DNA from: a virus
IMG/VR virus record: IMGVR_UViG_3300009149_004118
Coordinates: 1 to 23,592 of that record
Strand: one strand, 5' to 3'
Length of the DNA: 23,592 bases
The stretch's first letter is position 1, and the number at the start of each line of letters is the position of its first letter. The position numbers and the translations under genes are program-made. Positions 15,328 to 21,766 of the stretch are shown here, piece by piece. Below the pieces are notes generated by a model. That model had not been told where the DNA came from and did no database searches. It saw only the letters and a program-made list of their open reading frames with translations.

Positions 15328-17037
15328 ATGTCACACATTAGAATAGACAAACAAAAAGCAATGAAGAAATGGTCTCCAGTATTAGAGAACATGGGAGTTG
15401 CTGGCGAAGATAGACTTGATTGGATGTCTGAGTATGCTGAATTTCACTCTATAAATGAAAACGCTTATGCTAACGCATCTAACGTTTCAGGTATGGGAGG
15501 TGTTATAGCAGCACAACCATCATCATTAGCTGGTTCTACAATCGGAAACGCTTGGTCAGGAAATGGTGGTTCACTTGGTTCAGGTGATGTTGGTCAAAAC
15601 CTTTTACCAGTAGCGATGAAAATTGCAGCTCAAACAATCGGTTTAGATTTAGTAGCAGTTAAACCTTCTCCGGGTCCAAAAATTGATTTATTATATATCG
15701 ACTTTAGATATGATGATGCTCATTTAGGAAACGAAGATGAAAGACCACAAGTATTTAAGATAGCACCAAACGCTTTATTCACGAATATGGCAGCAGTTAT
15801 CACTGGTCTTAGAGGTCAATTGACAACTAACACAATCGCTGAAACAGTTGGTGGTTTAACATCAAGAATGTGGAATAACATCGGAACTGGTGCAGCAGTA
15901 GTTGTAGAACCAGCTAACAAAGCGGGAGAAGTTGAATTTTTAGGATTCTCTAGAATTGACGGTTATCCAATGTTCAGAGCTTACAGACAATTTAATACAT
16001 CACATACTGCTGTTGGTACTGCTAACAACACTTGGGGGTTTGATGCAACAAGAAACACGTTCACAGCAACGGCTTCTATGGCTTCTCAAATCACTAACTT
16101 AGGTGGTGTAGTATTGAGTGATGAGCCTACTATTGAATTAGTATCAGCTCTTGAAGATCACATTCCTGGTTTCTCTGCAAACTGGATGTCATCTGCAAAT
16201 GGTGCTTCAGGTAACTATCCAATGGATAGAGATATGGACGATAAGAGATACTCTGGTATCATCGGACCAAAAATTAGTTCTAAAACAGTTGCCGTAGGTA
16301 CTATTGAAGTATCTTCAGCTCTTAGAAGAACTGAAATTGAAGATATCAAAGCTAACACAGGTATGGATATCGTTCAAAAAATGGAATCAATTCTTGTTAA
16401 TGAATTATCTCAAACAATCTCTAAGCAAATTGTTGCTAAGATATTTGAAATGGGTGATCTTAACAGATTGTCAGCTCCAGCTAGTACAGCAACAACTACA
16501 ATTGTTAATCCAACGATTTTCGATTTAGATACGGCTTACGCATCTGCTGGTGTTGGTGTTGGTGGTGAAACTACTCACGCTGTTCAAAGAAAGCTTGTAA
16601 CTAAGATAGCTCACGCTTCTAACTACATTGCTACAGAGGGTCGTGTTGGTCCAGCTCAATACCTTATTACAAATGGGGGATTAGCAGCAGCACTTTCTGA
16701 CATCTCTGGTTATACACTTAACCCAGTTAAGTCTAAAATCAATGGACAAAGTCAATTATACCCAGTAGGTTCAATTGGAGATATTTCAATATATGTTGAT
16801 CCATATATGAGATATAACGACAACAGAATCGTTCTTGGTAGAAAGAACAACCCAGACCAACCAGGTATTATTTTCGTACCTTACTTAATGGCACAGTCTA
16901 TATCTGTAATCTCTGAAGCGACTTTCGCTCCTAGAATGTTACTAAGATCTAGATACGCTGTAACAGAAGTTGGTTGGTTCCCACAAAAGCAATTTATGAC
17001 TATCAACGTATTAGATGCAGAGCAATTCTTAAACTAA
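15328..17037 (+). CDS. 23: Major capsid protein (T4 gp23-like)
   Basis: The 569-residue protein forms the hexamers of the icosahedral head (HK97 fold). Features of T4 gp23: an N-terminal helix with MKKWSPVLE (compare NKWKPLLE), a Gly/Ser-rich segment after it, LLPVAMKIAAQTIGLDLVAVKPSPGPKIDLLYIDFRY (compare the AFDICGVQPMNSPTGQVFALRAVY region), TSRMWNNIGTGAA, EDIKANTGMDIVQKMESILVNELSQTISKQIV, and the C-terminal IYVDPYMRYNDNRIVLG (488-504) with ATFAPRMLLRSRYAVTEVGWFP. A likely maturation site is INE/N at residues 42-45, cutting off a 44-residue propeptide; T4 cuts its protein after Glu 65. Codon use is richer in C-ending codons than in neighbours, typical of a highly expressed gene. Confidence 0.96.
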   Translation: MSHIRIDKQKAMKKWSPVLENMGVAGEDRLDWMSEYAEFHSINENAYANASNVSGMGGVIAAQPSSLAGSTIGNAWSGNGGSLGSGDVGQNLLPVAMKIAAQTIGLDLVAVKPSPGPKIDLLYIDFRYDDAHLGNEDERPQVFKIAPNALFTNMAAVITGLRGQLTTNTIAETVGGLTSRMWNNIGTGAAVVVEPANKAGEVEFLGFSRIDGYPMFRAYRQFNTSHTAVGTANNTWGFDATRNTFTATASMASQITNLGGVVLSDEPTIELVSALEDHIPGFSANWMSSANGASGNYPMDRDMDDKRYSGIIGPKISSKTVAVGTIEVSSALRRTEIEDIKANTGMDIVQKMESILVNELSQTISKQIVAKIFEMGDLNRLSAPASTATTTIVNPTIFDLDTAYASAGVGVGGETTHAVQRKLVTKIAHASNYIATEGRVGPAQYLITNGGLAAALSDISGYTLNPVKSKINGQSQLYPVGSIGDISIYVDPYMRYNDNRIVLGRKNNPDQPGIIFVPYLMAQSISVISEATFAPRMLLRSRYAVTEVGWFPQKQFMTINVLDAEQFLN

Positions 17038-17065
17038 TAACTAACATAGTTAGCTTAAAATACCG

Positions 17066-17092
17066 AAAAAAGACCCTTAATGGGTCTTTTTT
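17066..17092 (+). terminator. Rho-independent terminator after the capsid gene
   Basis: A6-GACCC pairs with GGGTC-T6 across a TTAAT loop, 29 bases after the capsid stop. Confidence 0.92.
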
Positions 17093-17106
17093 CTTTTTAA
17101 ATAATT

Positions 17107-17114
17107 TATATATA
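17107..17114 (+). promoter_or_regulatory. TATATATA box four bases before the NFACT-R start codon
   Basis: The octamer is followed by CACT and then ATG at 17119. The upstream gene ends in a strong terminator, so transcription of this gene should restart here. No later in-frame ATG lies near the N-terminus, so the message would be leaderless if the box works as a -10 element. Confidence 0.55.
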
Positions 17115-17118
17115 CACT

Positions 17119-17508
17119 ATGATTAAAAACTATAATTTATACTTAGAGAGTAAGAAAGATAAATTTCCAAATATTAAGAAAATTGAAGCAAAAGGTTTCT
17201 TTATCTATATAGGTAGGGATGCTAAATCTAACGACCATTTAACATTTAATGTTGCTTATGATGAGGACATTTGGATGCACGCTAAGGGTGTTCCTGGTAG
17301 TCATGTTGTTATAAGAGTTAGTGAGAATTTACCAACTAATGAAATTATAAGATATGTTGCTGGATTAGCTAAGAAAAATAGCAAAGCTAGTAAGGAAGAG
17401 AATGTAACTGTTGTTTATTGCCAAAGAAGATTTGTTAAGAAGGAAAAAGGTATGAATGATGGTCAAGTTAGGGTTGATTATATCAACGCTTATGAAATTG
17501 TAGTTTGA
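17119..17508 (+). CDS. Stand-alone NFACT-R domain protein (RqcH/Rqc2 C-terminal domain fold)
   Basis: A 129-residue protein that is almost only an NFACT-R (DUF814) domain. Visible signature: GFFIYIGRDAKSNDHLTFNVA (about 26-46, compare G..IYVGRNA.QND.LT), then DIWMHAKGVPGSHVVIR (50-66), the hallmark D-x-W-x-H-x(n)-PGSHVV-x-R. A helix (NEIIRYVAGLAKKNSKA) and a final strand pair (VTVVYCQRRFV, VRVDYINAYEIV) complete the fold. In RqcH (bacteria) and Rqc2/NEMF (eukaryotes) this domain is part of the ribosome-quality-control factor that binds obstructed 60S/50S subunits; here the NFACT-N, HhH and coiled-coil parts are absent. Isolated NFACT-R proteins have been proposed to act on RNA. It has its own TATATATA box and lies 2 kb upstream of the tmRNA. 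Confidence 0.88.
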   Translation: MIKNYNLYLESKKDKFPNIKKIEAKGFFIYIGRDAKSNDHLTFNVAYDEDIWMHAKGVPGSHVVIRVSENLPTNEIIRYVAGLAKKNSKASKEENVTVVYCQRRFVKKEKGMNDGQVRVDYINAYEIVV

Positions 17509-17512
17509 TATT

Positions 17513-17521
17513 TAATATATA
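17513..17521 (+). promoter_or_regulatory. Possible late promoter box (TAATATATA)
   Basis: In the 36-base gap before the metallopeptidase gene, TAATATATA lies 23 bases before the ATG, followed by an A/T-only leader. It is a looser match to the TATATATA set. Confidence 0.3.
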
Positions 17522-17544
17522 GATTAATAAAATAAATTTTTATA

Positions 17545-18900
17545 ATGGCGGGAGAAACTAAAAGAGTGCAGTTTTCAGATAGATTAAAAAAAATTCTTAA
17601 AGATTTAGAGGATAATAATAACTATTTAGCCTTTGAGCTACTTTGGATGGCTGATCCGACTGCAAAATATCATAATGGACTTGGTATAACCAATGTTGAT
17701 TGTGGTACAGATAAATCATCAGACTTTAATTTTACTGTTGTTATTGATGGTAAGAAAAATACAATGAAAATTGGTAAATTTATTAGATATTATTTTTCTA
17801 ATTTATTTGGGAATGATGAGATATCAAAATTTGTTCACACTTTTAATAGAGTTAAGAATGGTGCTAAGGCTGAACAAACAGGTAAGAAAGTTGAAATACC
17901 CGAATTTAGTTATAATCCAAAAGACCCTAGGTCTACATTCCTTTCACTTGTTACAAGAACATATCCTCATCCACATGAGGAAGAAGTTATGAAATTCTTA
18001 CCGAAAGGATTAGATAAAGATGAATTTGGTAATTATTATAAAGTAATTGCTGGTGATGATACTACAATGTTTAGTTCTCACTTAGATACTGCTGATAGAA
18101 GTCCAGTACCTACTAATCTATTTACTAAAGAAGAGGATGGTGATGAGATAATCTATACTGATGGTAATACAATATTAGGAGCTGATGATAAGTCTGGTGT
18201 TACTGTTATGATGTATATGATGGCTCATAATATACCTGGTATTTATTACTTCTTTATTGGAGAGGAAAGAGGTGGTATTGGTTCTAATCAACTAGCTAGT
18301 GTTTATGATAAATTTGACTTCTTAAAGAATGTTAAGAAATGTATTTCTTTTGATAGAAGAAGAACAATTTCTGTTATAACACACCAAATGGGTGGTCGTT
18401 GTTGTTCTGATGCCTTTGGTACAGGACTTTGTAAAGAATATAATAAACAAGGACTTAATTTATCGTTAGATAATGGTGGTGTTTATACCGATTCTGCTTC
18501 ATTTATGGATATTATACCAGAATGTACTAATTTATCAGTTGGTTATTTGAATGAACATACAGGAAGAGAAGAACAGAATATGACATTCTTAATACAATTA
18601 TGTGAAACTTCTATTAATGTTGATTGGGCTGGTTTACCAGTTGCTAGAAAAGTGGGTTTGAACCTTGAGTTGGTTAAAAAACACAAATCTTTAATAGAAG
18701 TTATTAAAGATGGTGCATTTGCATTAGAGGTTAAGATGGTTGGGTATGATGATAAAATATTTATAAGAATAGATTTGGATGATACTAACATAGTAACTGT
18801 TTACGATACCTTAGGTATTATACAAAACTTACTTGATAAACATAAGGTGGATAGTATGGTAATGTTCGATGAAACATATATTAAAATAGAACTAAACTAA
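17545..18900 (+). CDS. Zinc metallopeptidase of the M20/M28/M42 (aminopeptidase-like) clan
   Basis: A 451-residue protein. Residues ~115-360 form a co-catalytic zinc peptidase core with the full ligand set expected of clan MH: His 179 in SSHLDT, Asp 214 in GADDKSG, Glu 240/241 in GEERGG (catalytic base plus ligand), Asp 270 in SFDRR and His 338 in NEHTG. DNGGVYTDSASFMD before the last ligand is like the M42/M20 substrate loop. The N-terminal ~110 residues and the C-terminal ~75 (a small alpha/beta domain with VKMVGYDDKIFIRIDLDD) are extra and unassigned. Known relatives are aminopeptidases, dipeptidases or deacylases, so peptide trimming in the cytoplasm is likely; the substrate is unknown. 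It lies between the NFACT-R gene and an acidic protein one base downstream, upstream of the tmRNA. Confidence 0.85.
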   Translation: MAGETKRVQFSDRLKKILKDLEDNNNYLAFELLWMADPTAKYHNGLGITNVDCGTDKSSDFNFTVVIDGKKNTMKIGKFIRYYFSNLFGNDEISKFVHTFNRVKNGAKAEQTGKKVEIPEFSYNPKDPRSTFLSLVTRTYPHPHEEEVMKFLPKGLDKDEFGNYYKVIAGDDTTMFSSHLDTADRSPVPTNLFTKEEDGDEIIYTDGNTILGADDKSGVTVMMYMMAHNIPGIYYFFIGEERGGIGSNQLASVYDKFDFLKNVKKCISFDRRRTISVITHQMGGRCCSDAFGTGLCKEYNKQGLNLSLDNGGVYTDSASFMDIIPECTNLSVGYLNEHTGREEQNMTFLIQLCETSINVDWAGLPVARKVGLNLELVKKHKSLIEVIKDGAFALEVKMVGYDDKIFIRIDLDDTNIVTVYDTLGIIQNLLDKHKVDSMVMFDETYIKIELN

Positions 18901-18901
18901 G

Positions 18902-19402
18902 ATGAAGAATTTTAACGATTATAAAAAGTTTCTAGAGAAAGAAAATATAAGAGAAGATGAATATTCTCATCTTAATGATGATATTAATGGTAGATGGGAT
19001 GATTCTAATTATGAAGATGATGGATATCAATATTTGAATAATGGTGGATCTAGAAGTGAGTCTTCTTTCAGAGATGATGAATATGAATATGAAGATGATG
19101 GTGATGAGCAAGATGATGTTCAACACTTATTATATCTATTAAGAACTATGTTTAAGAACAACGGTATTGATGTTGAGATAGAACATAAGAATATGGATAT
19201 TATGATATATTGTATAATGGAGAAAAAGGAAAGATTGAGGGATGTTATGAATGTTTTATCTGTTGCTAATAAATTGAAAAAAGATATATTACCACAATAT
19301 GATTGTGAGTTCGAAATGTGGGAAACTAAAAAAGGTAATCCTATGTTAACCTTTAACTTCTATTATAGAGAAGGATTGGGTGATGATGGAATACCATTTT
19401 AA
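18902..19402 (+). CDS. Acidic N-terminal, two-part protein of unknown function
   Basis: A 166-residue protein whose ATG comes one base after the metallopeptidase stop, so the two are probably co-translated. Residues ~15-75 are an extremely acidic, low-complexity stretch rich in Asp, Glu, Tyr and Ser (DDEYEYEDDGDEQDD). Residues 76-166 look folded: a helix (VQHLLYLLRTMFKNN), IDVEIEHKNMDIMIYCIMEKKERL, another helix and FEMWETKKGNPMLTFNFYYREG, an alpha/beta pattern. An acidic tail plus a small domain suggests a protein-binding partner or nucleic-acid mimic, but no family is recognised. The N-terminal MKNFNDYKKFL resembles the opening of the NFACT-R protein (MIKNYNLYLE). Confidence 0.8.
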   Translation: MKNFNDYKKFLEKENIREDEYSHLNDDINGRWDDSNYEDDGYQYLNNGGSRSESSFRDDEYEYEDDGDEQDDVQHLLYLLRTMFKNNGIDVEIEHKNMDIMIYCIMEKKERLRDVMNVLSVANKLKKDILPQYDCEFEMWETKKGNPMLTFNFYYREGLGDDGIPF

Positions 19403-19405
19403 TCA

Positions 19406-19471
19406 CTGTAAAAAATCCATTAAATAAAATTTACAACTTTTTTGTCTTTTTAGATATTATATATATCTTTG
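19406..19471 (+). promoter_or_regulatory. tmRNA promoter region
   Basis: TTTG at 19441-19444 and TATCTTTG at 19464-19471, 19 bases apart, match the Bacteroidota housekeeping promoter (TTTG at -33, TAnnTTTG at -7). A phage-type TATATATA overlaps it at 19458-19465, and CTGTAAAAAATCCAT, the motif seen before the head genes, lies at 19406-19420. Either start would give a 5' leader of roughly 15-25 bases before the tmRNA acceptor stem, for removal by RNase P. Confidence 0.6.
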
Positions 19472-19494
19472 TAAGATAGTAATTACAAATACTT

Positions 19495-19875
19495 GGGGAT
19501 GTCATAGAATAGATTCGCAGAGTAAGGGTGGTTATGCAGGTATCGGATTGTTAATTAACCGATTAATAAATTAAATAGCAAAATAGTAAACGGAAACGTA
19601 ACAGAAGTAGCAAGCAAAGAAGATTTAGTATTTGCTCTACAAAACAACCTACTTAACGTAGGAGAGTTAGAAACAGCGTAAGCTGGGAGAAAACTCAAAA
19701 AAATTCTCCACCTGATTCACACAGTTGAAAAATGTGAGACCGTTGTTTGTTGATTTTTAGAAGTCTTTTCAAAAAAATTAACTATTTTGTAAGTTTAGAA
19801 AAACGTACTAAGCCTGTAAATGAATAATTATTGTTAACTGAGGAAGACACGATGGGCAGTACATCGTCATCTCCA
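19495..19875 (+). ncRNA. ssrA: Phage-encoded tmRNA (transfer-messenger RNA) with a 29-residue tag
   Basis: tmRNA frees ribosomes stalled on broken mRNA and adds a peptide tag. The 381-base gene starts GGGGATG and ends CATCTCC-A; these seven-base ends pair with the G3:U70 wobble that alanyl-tRNA synthetase reads and the discriminator A. After the 5' strand comes TAGATTCGCAG (family GGATTCGACGG). P2 pairs TGCAGG (about 19536-19541) with CCTGTA in TAAGCCTGTAA near the 3' end. AAATAGTAAAC precedes the resume codon GGA (19592-19594), Gly as in Bacteroidota tags. The tag runs 29 codons, begins GNVTEVASKE, contains LVFAL and ends NVGELETA; its TAA (19679-19681) lies in the loop of hairpin CAGC-GTAA-GCTG, the usual P5 placing. 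Hairpins such as GGAGAA/TTCTCC and TCACA/TGTGA follow, as pseudoknot parts. The T arm has an abnormal loop. CCA is not encoded in full (ACAA). No SmpB gene is seen nearby. Confidence 0.92.
19592..19681 (+). other. tmRNA tag reading frame (29 codons, resume codon GGA)
   Basis: From GGA at 19592 the frame is open to TAA at 19679-19681. It starts GNVTEVASKE, passes through DLVFALQNNLL and ends NVGELETA. Known Bacteroidota tags are about 9 residues and end in ALAA (for example GENNYALAA). The FAL here lies where YAL would be, and the frame then continues another 13 residues. Confidence 0.8.
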
Positions 19876-19881
19876 CAAGAG

Positions 19882-19917
19882 CCAACTGAGCTGTACGTAA
19901 TCAGTTGGATTTTTTTT
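19882..19917 (+). terminator. Terminator directly after the tmRNA
   Basis: CCAACTGA pairs perfectly with TCAGTTGG across an 11-base loop, followed by AT7, starting seven bases after the tmRNA discriminator base. Confidence 0.93.
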
Positions 19918-19919
19918 AA

Positions 19920-19950
19920 CCTCACTTCCTACATGGGAGTGAGGTTTTTT
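19920..19950 (+). terminator. Second tandem terminator
   Basis: CCTCACTTCC pairs with GGGAGTGAGG (one G:T pair) across TACAT, then T6. Together with the previous hairpin it isolates the tmRNA from the genes downstream. Confidence 0.9.
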
Positions 19951-20026
19951 GATAAAATTAAATTAAATAAAAATGAAAATGCCAATAGATAGAATATGTG
20001 AGTAAATAAAAAATAACTTACATATT

Positions 20027-20347
20027 ATGAGCAAACACACAAACAAACACTGGTTAAGAGAAAAAGAATATATTTCTCTTGTTAGAGAAGAACACCACTT
20101 ATATTCTACGCTTTGTAGATATAGATGGAGAATAACTCCTAATCAGAGATTAGCTGAGGTAGATGAGAAATTAAAACAAAAGTTTTTCAACGAAAGCCGT
20201 GGTAAGTATCGAACTGCGCCTAAATGGTATAGAAAGGTATTGAACCGTTCACAAAGAGCTAAATCAAAACAAACACTTTATAGAGAGTTGCAAGGTTATG
20301 ATGTATCATACGAGGATAACTATAAAAATTGTGCCTGGTATTGGTAA
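20027..20347 (+). CDS. Small basic protein of unknown function
   Basis: A 106-residue Arg/Lys/Tyr/Trp-rich protein. Its middle, KFFNESRGKYRTAPKWYRKVLNRSQRAKSKQTL, and the end NCAWYW look like a small family I have the impression of having seen in other large phages, but no function is known to me. The strong positive charge (roughly one residue in four is Arg or Lys) suggests nucleic-acid or ribosome binding. It follows the tmRNA and its double terminator by 76 bases; the gap contains a nine-codon ORF and an A/T-rich leader, and no TATATATA box. SmpB, the protein partner of tmRNA, is also small and basic, but this sequence shows none of the SmpB motifs. Confidence 0.78.
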   Translation: MSKHTNKHWLREKEYISLVREEHHLYSTLCRYRWRITPNQRLAEVDEKLKQKFFNESRGKYRTAPKWYRKVLNRSQRAKSKQTLYRELQGYDVSYEDNYKNCAWYW

Positions 20348-20352
20348 ACTAA

Positions 20353-20372
20353 TTTATATTTTTAAATATAAA
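20353..20372. promoter_or_regulatory. AT-only inverted repeat upstream of the NADAR gene
   Basis: TTTATATTT and AAATATAAA form a perfect 9-bp inverted repeat around TT, ending four bases before the NADAR ATG at 20377. It could be an operator, a promoter element or a weak RNA hairpin near the ribosome site. Confidence 0.35.
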
Positions 20373-20376
20373 TGAT

Positions 20377-20862
20377 ATGATTAACAAATTCGAAGGTCGG
20401 TACCGATTTCTGTCAAATTTCTACCCTTGTGTTATAGAACACCAAGGAATTTCATACCCATCAAATGAACATTATTATGTTGCTATGAAAGTGACTGATG
20501 AACAATTCATTAATGGTAGGTACTATACACCTGGTGATTTCAGGGAAATGATAGCGACTATTAAAAGTGCGGCTATTGTTAAGAAATTAGGTCAAAAAGT
20601 TAAAGTGCGTAAGGATTGGGATTCAAAGAAGATAGAATTTATGAATTGGGGTGTTAGAGAAAAATTTAACAAAAACTCAACTCTTAGAGAATTATTACTA
20701 TCAACTGGTGAAGAAGATCTAATCGAGGGTAATTTTCATAAAGATACCTTTTGGGGTGTTTGTAATGGAAAGGGTAAGAACCATCTTGGTAAAATTCTAA
20801 TGGATGTTAGAAGGGAATTGAGAGGTGAGAAGAGAGTTGGTTTGGAATCTATACTAAAATGA
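20377..20862 (+). CDS. NADAR-family protein (YbiA/COG3236-like ADP-ribose N-glycosidase fold)
   Basis: A 161-residue single-domain protein. FEGRYRFLSNFYPC (5-18), SYPSNEHYYVAMK (26-38) with conserved Glu 31, DWDSKKIEFMNWGVREKFNKNSTLRELLLSTG (80-111) and TFWGVCNGKGKNHLGKILMDVR (124-145) are the NADAR signature (x-W-G-x(n)-G-x-N-x-LG-x-x-LM-x-x-R). Members cleave N-glycosidic bonds in ribosyl compounds; some remove ADP-ribose from guanine and act as antidotes in DarT-type toxin systems, and many occur in phages. In a phage it may undo host ADP-ribosylation defence or handle NAD+ derivatives; which one cannot be read from sequence. It lies upstream of a homing endonuclease and an adenine methylase. 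Confidence 0.93.
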   Translation: MINKFEGRYRFLSNFYPCVIEHQGISYPSNEHYYVAMKVTDEQFINGRYYTPGDFREMIATIKSAAIVKKLGQKVKVRKDWDSKKIEFMNWGVREKFNKNSTLRELLLSTGEEDLIEGNFHKDTFWGVCNGKGKNHLGKILMDVRRELRGEKRVGLESILK

Positions 20863-20903
20863 TGTGGATATTTACTTAACTTCGGAGGGAAGTGATAATA
20901 CCT

Positions 20904-20911
20904 TATATATA
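20904..20911 (+). promoter_or_regulatory. TATATATA box inside a 14-bp palindrome
   Basis: CCTTATATATAAGG (20901-20914) is a perfect palindrome containing TATATATA, four bases before the GTG start of the LAGLIDADG gene, the same four-base spacing as at 17107 and 8281. Confidence 0.45.
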
Positions 20912-20915
20912 AGGT

Positions 20916-21737
20916 GTGAGAAAATTAAAATATTTAACAGAAGAAGAAGAGCTTGAAGTCTTTAATGAAAGAGAATCGGGTAATAAAAGAAAAGATATAC
21001 TATCTAAGTGGGGTATATCAGAAAGACACTATAAAGATATTATACTTGAGAATGGTGGTGTTTTTAACAATCTAACACAAAAATATAATTTTAACGAAGA
21101 CTACTTTGAGACAATTGATTCGGAAGATAAAGCCTACTTCTTAGGATTTATTATTGCTGATGGTACTATCAATTGTGATAATAACTCAATTCGTATAATA
21201 CAAAAAGAGACTTATATATTATATGAATTTAAGAAATGTGTAGATTTTGAAGGACCAATTTTTACCAGAAAAGATGGTAAGATATCTTACATTACTATGT
21301 CCTCATCTAAAATGAAAAATGATTTAGATAAATTGGGAATATATTCAAATAAAACAATGTTTGTTAAATACCCAGATATACCAAGACATTTACAAAACCA
21401 TTTCATTAGGGGTGTCTTTGATGGTGATGGGTGTATCTCGATGAGAAGGGATAAAAGAGATAATTCAGTTAGGGGTCAATTTAATATATGTTCGGGTAGT
21501 CACGACTTCATAAGGGACTATTATAATAAATTGGTTGGGTATGCTGGTCTGGGTGGTAAGAATAAAATAAGATGTCCAAAAGGAACTTATTACGTTTGTG
21601 ATTGGGGTAGTATGAGTGATATCGAAAAAATATATGAGTTCTTGTATGAAGACTCTACGATATATTTGAATAGAAAAAGGGAAACTTTTGATGAGATTGT
21701 TTCTATAACTAAAAGTAAGAAAAAATATAGAAAATAA
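20916..21737 (+). CDS. LAGLIDADG homing endonuclease
   Basis: A 273-residue monomeric LAGLIDADG protein with both core helices: YFLGFIIADG (74-83) and FIRGVFDGDG (163-172), each ending in the catalytic acid. The N-terminal ~45 residues (EEEELEVFNERESGNKRKDILSKWGISERHYKDII) look like a helix-turn-helix DNA-binding extension. The start is GTG at 20916; no ATG is available upstream in frame close by. It is inserted between the NADAR and methylase genes in the same direction. It lacks an intron or intein context, so it is a free-standing mobile gene targeting this intergenic region in related phages. Confidence 0.93.
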   Translation: MRKLKYLTEEEELEVFNERESGNKRKDILSKWGISERHYKDIILENGGVFNNLTQKYNFNEDYFETIDSEDKAYFLGFIIADGTINCDNNSIRIIQKETYILYEFKKCVDFEGPIFTRKDGKISYITMSSSKMKNDLDKLGIYSNKTMFVKYPDIPRHLQNHFIRGVFDGDGCISMRRDKRDNSVRGQFNICSGSHDFIRDYYNKLVGYAGLGGKNKIRCPKGTYYVCDWGSMSDIEKIYEFLYEDSTIYLNRKRETFDEIVSITKSKKKYRK

Positions 21738-21766
21738 TTTCTAAAAAATATAAAACCAATAAAAAT

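Noticed and set aside
19562-19681. A ~39-codon frame read as a small protein gene in the gap 19403-20026.
   Set aside because: It has no start codon of its own; its end sits in the P5-type hairpin loop and both flanks match tmRNA structure, so it is better read as the tag frame.
19973-20005. A 10-codon ORF (MKMPIDRICE) before the 20027 gene.
   Set aside because: Too short and without support; could be chance in AT-rich DNA.
20027-20347. The small basic protein after the tmRNA as a candidate SmpB.
   Set aside because: It has none of the SmpB beta-barrel motifs; charge and position alone are not enough.
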